A DNA stretch of 64,000 nucleotides from Massospora cicadina (Eukaryota; Entomophthoromycota; Entomophthoromycetes; Entomophthorales; Entomophthoraceae). Each line of letters starts with the position of its first letter. The first letter of the stretch is position 1. The notes below the pieces were generated by a model. It worked only from the letters and a program-made list of their open reading frames with translations. It made no database searches and was not told the DNA's origin. Made by a program: the position numbers and the translations under genes. Where the stretch lies: positions 349,082 to 413,081 of the forward strand of contig JAKSZP010005264.1 in assembly GCA_022478985.1 (NCBI GenBank), read 5' to 3'. Positions 57,360 to 64,000 of this stretch are shown here, piece after piece.

Positions 57360-58560
57360 TTGACCTAATATGCTGGGAGTGTACTCAATTAATAGCTATA
57401 ATGGTGTCATTTTCATGGGATACTCAGCTCCTCTATTGGCCAGAAAAGTTACAGCGCCAGTAAGGATTGCTTGAAACTTCTCAGGATAATTTCTTCGCTT
57501 TTAAAGAAATTTGGACATATCTCCTAAAATGAATCTGGTAGCCTAGTCACTTACAGACTCTCATTTTGACTCCTTGAGATATTGACTTTGATATTCTTAG
57601 GAAGCTTACAACTAAATATTGATCAATTTTTCGACTAAATATTGCTAGTAACTCCATGTTGGCAGGTTCTTGTGATCCGTGGTGATGACTGGTACCATCA
57701 AGGTGGGTAGCGCTGCTTCTTGTTCATAAAGGTATTTTGATGGAGAAATTTAAAACCTGGTAATGGCTTAGTCAGTATGTTAATAGCAAGGATGGCAGAA
57801 GTTGGTACCACTTTGACTTGTAGTCTAGGATCATCTACTTGGATCACTCTTTTTGGTCCATTTATACATCATATGCTTCCTTTGGAGGATGGAGTGTATG
57901 GAGTGGATGAATTGTTGTTTCACTCCAACTAGATCTATAAGCTTTCTCATGACAAATAAGATAAAATTTTGCCTTTGTCTTATAGTAGAATCTGAGGCAA
58001 CCTTTGCCTCACTATCAGTTTTTATAAATATGGAATAAGGAGGTTACTACTAAAGTGTAGGTCTCTACTGCTGATGGTTTTCCTATTTGGTAAAATAGTC
58101 AATTGCCACAATGATAAACTTGTGACCAGTTGAAGCGGTAGGAAGTGATATTATCATGTCATTGGATGTGTTGTGGAATTAGGATATTGGAAAGATCATC
58201 AAAGACCCTAAGCGCTTCTCTAGGGGTCTGAAGCTCACGCAGGATATACAAGGCTCTAGGTATTGGTGTATTTCATCTGACATCGACTCCTCAAAGAAAC
58301 GGTATCATAGGTATGCAAATGTCTATGAGAACTGTCTATGACTAACATGCTTGTGAGCTTCCATCACAAGTTCCATTCGATCATTAAGGAATACAGTTGG
58401 GTACCACTTAAACTTGACTTTCTTCTAAAAATTGACATCAATATGTCAGATATCTTACAGCCTCTTATAATATTCTTCACTTCATTGGTCTCATCCTGCC
58501 ACTCCTCATCTGGTAGTTTGATTAGGCTATACAGGAGATTGATCTCATGAGCTTTGAGGT
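57360..58560 (-). pseudogene. R integrase, broken
   Basis: L-P-T-A-S-T-G-H-K-F-I-I-V-A-I-D-Y-F-T (58160-58090) is the first part of the catalytic core. L-Y-E-Q-E-A-A-L-P-T-L (57735-57695) matches L-Y-R-R-K-A-A-L-P-P-I of Z. R-R-N-Y-P-E-K-F...L-T-G-A-V-T-F (57505-57440) matches the SH3-like end. Second Asp and Glu not placed. Confidence 0.8.
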
Positions 58561-58699
58561 GGAATAAAGGTAATTGGGACAGTCCCTTGGTTTTGAGATG
58601 TTTTCTGCCTGCTCTTCATGTGATCTCAAAATCATAATCTTGGATTTATATTGTCCATCAGGATAGGCGTCCATATGGATCCTTCATGTTGCGCATCCA

Positions 58700-59150
58700 G
58701 AGGAGTGATGCATGATATGTCAGACTTTAAAGTGTACTCCATACAGGTAGGGCCAAAAGCGGTTCACTTCTCTTTTCGCCTCCAGGCACGTTTTCTGTCA
58801 CATTAAAGTTCTTTTACGCTCTTGTGAAGACCTTGGAGTACTCAACAGGGTGTTATAAACTCTTCTTCATCTAATTGGGTAATTACCACTTTAGATCCAA
58901 TGTCACAGGCATCAGTGCACAAAAAACGTTTTGTTTAAACTTGGGCATGCCAGTATTGGTGCCTCTACCAAGACAACTTTTAAAAATTTAAAGGCTTGTT
59001 CTTAATACAGAAAACATCTAAACTTAGGATCATTGGTTAACAGGTAGGTGATCGGTGCAGCCAAGCCCACGAAATAGGGGATGAACGGCTGTTGATATAC
59101 TGTCAGCTCATGGAAGACTTTGAGTCACATATACTTAAGGCTGTTCTATA
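58700..59150 (-). pseudogene. R RNase H and thumb remnant
   Basis: Recognised by position and by patches near 58740-58650 that fall where T-D-H-S-L-L-H-W-L lies in Z. Many stops; catalytic residues not readable. Confidence 0.5.
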
Positions 59151-59389
59151 ACACCAATTATTTTAAACTTCTTTTTCCTGCGGCTTTATTTCTTTGTAAC
59201 ATATCTTATGTCCTAAAACTCCAGCTGTCTCATCAGAAAGGTACAATTGCTTCCTTTAGTATCATTTTCGACCCTTGTAGTCAGATAAAGGCTTCTCATA
59301 ATTGTTAGAGAAGCTATTGGAAAGTAAAACAGAACAAGTAATATAGTCCAAATAAATGAAAACAAATAATAGCTTGATATCTTCAAGAT

Positions 59390-60051
59390 TCGATCAATCA
59401 CTCTTTGAAAGGTTTCAGGGGAGTTGCAAAGCCCTGTGACATCCTCATTGGTTTAAACAGTCCCTAACTGCTGATCAGGGCGCACTTATCCTGGTCACAG
59501 GTGAGAGCTACATCTGCCAGTGCCCACTTTCCAGATCCATTGCGGAAAGATACTTTGATCCTCTCAAGCACTTCAGGATAACATCCATTTGAGGGAGCAG
59601 TTATGATTCTTTTTAGTAACTTCATTAAAATGTAGTGGTCAATAACTACGTGGTGTGTTTCATCCTTCTATACACTAGTAGCAGCGGAATAGCCCACAGG
59701 CTCTTTAGAGATCTAATTAAGCTGGTTTCAGTAGCAGGATAAATTATTTGGTGATAACTTTATTTTAGGAAAACAAAATGCGGTATAAATAATTTTGAAA
59801 GGTATGGAAGATCTGGTTTCCATCCAATGAACTAAACCTTTGCATAATCTATAGTCATTTGGTCTAGTTCTGAAGATGTCTTTGAAGACCTTCAGGAGCT
59901 CATACAGCTCTTTTTTCTTGTTGCTCACATCCTTACATTCTATTTTATTGAAAACTCTGAAGGGATGCACTGACTCAATGGTATCACAGCTTATCAATAT
60001 TTTGGGAAATCTGCCCTTTATAAACGTGGATATGCTGGTTGTGATATTCAT
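59390..60051 (-). pseudogene. R reverse transcriptase, broken
   Basis: The 107-residue frame 60051-59728 holds the N-terminal linker (E-L-Y-E-L-L-K-V-F-K-D-I-F, then L-V-H-W-M-E-T-R, which aligns with V-I-H-K-V-D-T-G in Z). E-T-F-Q-R-V-I-D-R-I-L (59420-59388) is the segment just before the catalytic box. The Y-L-D-D itself is lost in 59401-59340. Confidence 0.78.
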
Positions 60052-60135
60052 ATTATGTCATTAGAATTCTCCGGTGTACTTAGTATCTACCCCAAGAAAA
60101 ATTCTTGGCTCCTGTTATCTGATCCCATAGCAAAT

Positions 60136-60342
60136 TTAGATTTTACGTATTGGGTTCAGAGGTATCTTTACACTAATTATATGTAACATTTGTCGTTTTT
60201 CACCAGGTCTGATTTCCATGGCCTCACTAGAGTTCAGTGATAGGCCTTCTTCTGCAATGATCATGGCAGGTAGTTGATTAACACCCTTCTCCTTAGGGCG
60301 TGATGAATTAGGTAGAACAATTAGGCAATTTCCACCAAGCAT
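60136..60342 (-). pseudogene. R linker between protease and reverse transcriptase
   Basis: 68-residue frame with A-M-E-I-R-P-G-E-K-R-Q at its centre and an I-S-V-K-I-P-L segment. Placed by position upstream of reverse transcriptase. No active-site motif, so calling it protease would go too far. A short similar stretch on the - strand at 63095-63050 (C-C-A-G-T-G then T-C-C-A-T-G-T) may be a second copy. Confidence 0.45.
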
Positions 60343-60379
60343 GTTCTCAGCTTGTGAGACTTGATATTGAGATTTCTTA

Positions 60380-60966
60380 TGAATATTTAGAAGGCAGGTC
60401 CTTCAAAGGCTAAATGGTTATTAGGCTTTGGCACCAGTGAAATAACATGAGAGACTTTTTATATGGGGCAAATCACCCAATAGAACGATCTTAATTAGGG
60501 CAAATCTCATGGCAGTTTTTAAACCAAGGAAAAAACAATGTTTGTAGAAGGCAAAAGTCTCTAGTTAATTTTAACAAGGCGAAAATCAACATAAGAGTAA
60601 AAAGGCTTTTAAATTTCATCCTAGCCCCTAAATAGGGCTAGAGAAAATAGAGACTAAGCGAGAATAGGGAGAAATCAAATAACCCTGCCAGAATATACAT
60701 GATAAGACATTTTTTACCAAGTAATATAAGAGAATGGTAATTGAGGATTGGTCAAGGCAATTTAGCATTAAGGCTAATTTTTGGGCCTTTGGACCAACAA
60801 ACCATTGGGACCTGAAATATAACTTATTAATAAATTAAGAGCACCACACTGGCGATGTATCATTTAGTATAAATATAGATTAAGTTCAAATAGGATAAAA
60901 TTAAAAATATTATGCTATTCAAGAACTCAAAGTCGAAGCTTCCCAAGCCTTGGGAAAAGCCTGACA
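60380..60966 (-). repeat. S left LTR
   Basis: The first 310 bases match 63131-63440 in the same orientation (shared GAAGGCAGGTCCTT, GCAAATCTC and ACCAAGGAAAAA blocks). Ends CTGACA like Y and V LTRs, and is followed by GTGCCCCCTCC, a polypurine tract on the - strand. So S is read as a - strand LTR element. Confidence 0.6.
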
Positions 60967-63130
60967 GTGCCCCCTCCAAGCATTGAATGGGGAGGACAGT
61001 GGCATCGCCTAGGTTTAATGGGAGAAACCCATAACTTGGGCCAGAAAATTATGACTTCAGCCCATTTTTATGAAGGGGGACATGATTCTAAATTGAGATA
61101 TCTTTAAGGATCAAATTGGGCAGTTTGGCTTTTAGATAAAAGGGCTAACCATGAAAAAGGTTTAAGACACTTTACAATAAGCTTGGATTTCTAAGACATT
61201 TTAGGTCATCAAGCAAATCCTAACACCATGTGGTGGGCCCTCATAGGGAAAGATTGGAGGATTAAACACCAGGTTAGCAGTTGGTTTAATGCTGAAGAGC
61301 TTCGCCTGACCATCATGAAAAATCATTTGACTCTACTAATTGGTTAATTCAGGCAGCTTTGAACTTTTGAAATTAGATATGAACCTGAGTTATTATCAAA
61401 AATCAAGTAATAAATGAATTGCTCAGAACTAGGCAGATTGGTAATTGGGGGTGGATTTGTCCTGGGGGCATTTGGCTCAACTGGGCCAAGAAACACCCCT
61501 GATCTGCAGAAAATTTTGTTAAAGAAAAGGGAGTCAGTTTAAGAAATCCTTAACTCACCTAGTTCAAGAAGTTAATTTTATTTGTGGGCTCAGTAAGAAA
61601 ACACACCTCAGAGGTGGAGGCCCAGTTACCAGTGTGAGCTGTAAGGGTGGTTTTAGAAGCCGCCATGGTGTAAATACAATGGGGAAAAATGCACATTAGT
61701 TAAAAGGGCACTTGGCTCAACTAATTAGGGGAGCTGTTGAGATCTTCCAATGCCTCAGCCAAGAAAAGTAAATGTGGCACTGAAGCGCTTAATTTATCTG
61801 CCCCAGTGGGGGAGCTGTGGCTCTTGGCGTTGGAAGACAGGGCGGAGGGGAAGTTGGTTGAGTTGGCTACTTCTGGTAACTAGTCAGGCGATTCCACTGC
61901 AGCTACACATTGGAGTCAAGTTTGCTTGAGGGGCTTTCATGATCACAATTTTGGCACCGGAATAAAGAGACACAATGGCGCAGAGCAGTTGAATGGGCGC
62001 AGAAGCAGTTTGGTTGGCTGTCTTATCAAAAAACAGTGAGGTGCGTCAGTGCAGGTAAAGGAGATAGTACCAAGGACTTTAGGTTGGCTAATTCAATCTT
62101 ATCCCTAAAAAATTGAAATGCGTTGGCGTAAGGATCAAAAGATGGATCTGAGGTACTTGGGCCAGTAATTTTATTAGCGCAACTGTAGGAGGCCTTGGCG
62201 CATGTAAATGGAATGGGCGCTAAAAATTTTGGGTTTTTTCAATTTCATCACTAGGAAATTGGGGGACGTTTGCGCAGAGGAATATAAAGTGGCACATAAT
62301 CATTTAACTTGGCTGTTTTGATTTCATTGTTGAAAATGCACAAGGCTTCAGCTCAGAGAACCAAGGCATTGAAACAATCATGTGGTCCAGCTACTCCATT
62401 CTGGATCATCAGGTGGATCCTGTTAATCCAAAAGGTTTTAACTTGTGATCCTCCTGAACTTTAGCATTGGCAGCCTTTGATTTATCAGCTAGAATAATCC
62501 CAGCTCCACTAACCTAGCTCAGGTCTCTTCTGAGATAAAGGGTAGATTTGACAACGCTCTTTGCAGTGTTGCTCCATTATTCAATAAATATATCCTTAAG
62601 AATAGCACATAACCATCTCAATCCCTTCATAGGCCACTTAGTTCTTTCTTGAGTTCACAGCCAATTTTCTCGATTCTTCTAGTGGCGAATTTGGTATAAT
62701 CCCTATTTAGTTCAAGATGTTCCCACACCATTATATGTTGAGCAACCGTTCAACTTCTTTTTTAGTACTATTTGTGCCCAACCCAAAAGGGGGAGCCGCC
62801 ACGCATCATCATCCATTCAACTTCACAACTCTCATCCTTCATGACAGTTGTTAATAGTTCAACGCATCCACAGTTATATTGTCCATAATAGTTATGACAT
62901 CCTGGTAGGTTTAATATCATTTAAATTTCAAGGGGTAGAGTCAGCGCATAATTTAAAGATGAAATTCTACCTCATAGTTGCGTACAATTTGTCCAGATTT
63001 TTAAAGTGTGCCCTTAAGCGTGAACCCATTTTTAATTGCTGGTATTTCTTTTCTAGGAAGATATATCTTCACCAGGTAGACATGGAAGGGTCACTGGCAG
63101 GATCTCCAGTGCTGGATTATTTATATTAAG
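60967..63130 (-). other. S internal region, function unclear
   Basis: 2.2 kb without recognisable pol. Between 61600 and 62350 the - strand is more GC-rich and reads like broken Ala/Ser/Pro/Thr-rich protein (M-A-A-S-K-T-T-L-T-A-H-T-G near 61665-61625; A-P-I-Q-L-L near 62000). That composition resembles the start of the L-D ORF1. The block 62765-62810 resembles 46873-46915. It may be a non-autonomous LTR element or a LINE fragment inside one. Confidence 0.4.
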
Positions 63131-63450
63131 TAAAATCTTGAAGGCAGGTCCTTTAAAGCCTACACGTCTATTAGGCGTTAGTAGCACTAGCAGAATGACC
63201 TAGGAGACTTTTCTTTAGGGAAAAACACCTGATGGAATAATTGTCATTATAGCAAATCTCTTGGAAAACTTTTCTAACCAAGGAAAAATCTCTTCTTTTA
63301 GCATGAAAAAATCTCTAGTTATTATCAACTAGGAAAAAACAACCTAAAATTAAGAAAAGGTTTTATATTAAATATATTACTAGCCCTTTTGATAGAGCTG
63401 GGAAAATATGGGCTAAGAGAAATTAGGAAGAAATCGCTTAAGCTGTTCAG
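63131..63450 (-). repeat. S right LTR, truncated
   Basis: Matches 60380-60690. The similarity stops near 63445 where GC-rich LINE-like sequence starts, so L-D may have inserted into this LTR. Confidence 0.55.
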
Positions 63451-64000
63451 GCTGGGGTTTTCAAGACGATTTCTCCTGGCAATCTCTTTCTGCTAAGCAT
63501 CACTTTTCGAAAATCAATTCAGCCTGAAATTTAGCTCCACTAAAGAGATTTACGAAAACTATTAGCAAATATGGCGGGAAACCCCGCAAAAGAACCCGCA
63601 GGCTATGCCAAACGAGCCAGCACCACCCCAAACGAAGCAACCCTCGGTTACCCACCTCAGGGTCAACCAGAATCACCCGCTCTCAAGCAGCAGCCATGAA
63701 GGCAGGCACCACCCCCCAACCTGGAGCTACTCCAACTAGCGCCAGTTCACCTGATCGCACTTCTGCAACCTGCACGCCTACCAGCTCTGTGTGCGCTGCC
63801 TCCCACCAACCCGCTGGGCCCCCTCCAACCAAGGAGGCCATCACTCACGCTGTTTTAATGGCGTCTGCTCAGTTGAATGCAACTCAGCCCATCCAGGCAT
63901 TCACCTCCCCCATTGTGTCAGCTAATTCAGCCCCATCTATTATTGCTGACGCCGTGTTTCTGGCTCCCTCCATGAGGGGCGATACCAACTACCTGGCCCC
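63451..64000 (+). pseudogene. LINE-like element L-D, 5' end and ORF1 start
   Basis: GC-rich compared with all sequence to its left. A + strand frame is open from before 63570 to the window edge. It reads S-T-R-I-T-R-S-Q-A-A-A, then an in-frame ATG at 63696, followed by a Thr/Pro/Ser/Ala-rich stretch and N-Y-L-A-P at the edge. L-A continues from M-Y-L-A-P-P-P, so this should be the missing first part of the same ORF1. An ATG at 63571 is in another frame that stops at 63699. Unlike other copies it has no stop in the visible 140 codons, so it may be intact beyond the edge. Confidence 0.6.

Larger units (their letters stand above)
57150..60379 (-). mobile_element. Ty3/gypsy-like element remnant R
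   Basis: Pol remnants on the - strand in the order linker, reverse transcriptase, RNase H, integrase, of the X/Z/W type. The 3' part is probably displaced by L-C, and the gag side is cut by S at 60380. No LTR assigned. Confidence 0.75.

Noticed and set aside
1..64000. Host gene, rRNA or tRNA gene, secondary-metabolite or defence cluster
   Set aside because: All frames with recognisable motifs are retrotransposon proteins; nothing else was supported.

Overview
The window is a graveyard of retrotransposons and I find no host gene in it. The pol proteins are of the Ty3/gypsy type, with non-LTR (LINE-like) elements and tRNA-derived short elements among them. Codon use and the mix of families fit a repeat-rich filamentous fungus, possibly a basidiomycete, but the sequence does not name a species. 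Nearly every coding region is broken by stops and frameshifts. Capital letters below (T, U, V, W, X, Y, Z, Q, R, S and L-A to L-D) are my own labels.

Left and centre (1-46872). A Ty3-like element U (925-7001) lies on the + strand with 337/339 bp LTRs and an AAGCC target duplication. Four bases after it starts X, a + strand Ty3-like element that spans 7016-46186 only because it has been invaded repeatedly. X has an ATACC duplication at both outer edges. V (8325-14329, - strand, ATCTT duplication) sits in the X gag gene. A tRNA-derived SINE (15523-15814) sits between X gag and protease. A LINE-like ORF1 element, L-A (18102-19997), sits in the X reverse transcriptase/RNase H region with a perfect 16-bp duplication. 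The X 3' LTR is split twice: by Y (23849-35843, duplication AATGA/AATGC) and by W (36221-45861, - strand). Y is a mini-element of two 1.1-kb LTRs around 177 bp, and its second LTR is split in turn by Z (26009-35573, duplication ACACC/ACATC). U and X may themselves lie in an older LTR, T (492-924 plus 46192-46872).

Right (46900-64000), less clearly resolved: a - strand LINE-like ORF1 copy (L-B); a - strand U/V-type element Q (48900-52900); an unresolved stretch; a - strand LINE ORF2 with reverse transcriptase (L-C, 54960-57110) next to a - strand Ty3-like element R (57150-60379); an LTR pair S (60380-60966 and from 63131); and the GC-rich 5' start of a + strand LINE-like element (L-D, 63451 to the window edge).

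The LTR elements follow the order LTR, primer-binding site, gag, protease, reverse transcriptase, RNase H, integrase, polypurine tract, LTR. Different families share a primer-binding core TGGTGCTC, so they probably use the same tRNA primer. Features beyond a normal decayed repeat block are: an antisense open frame between integrase and 3' LTR in both Z and W; collagen-like Gly-X-Y triplets in the Gag of U and Q; a tRNA-Met-like segment inside both LTRs of V; the minimal element Y; and a strong tendency for elements to have landed in each other's LTRs.
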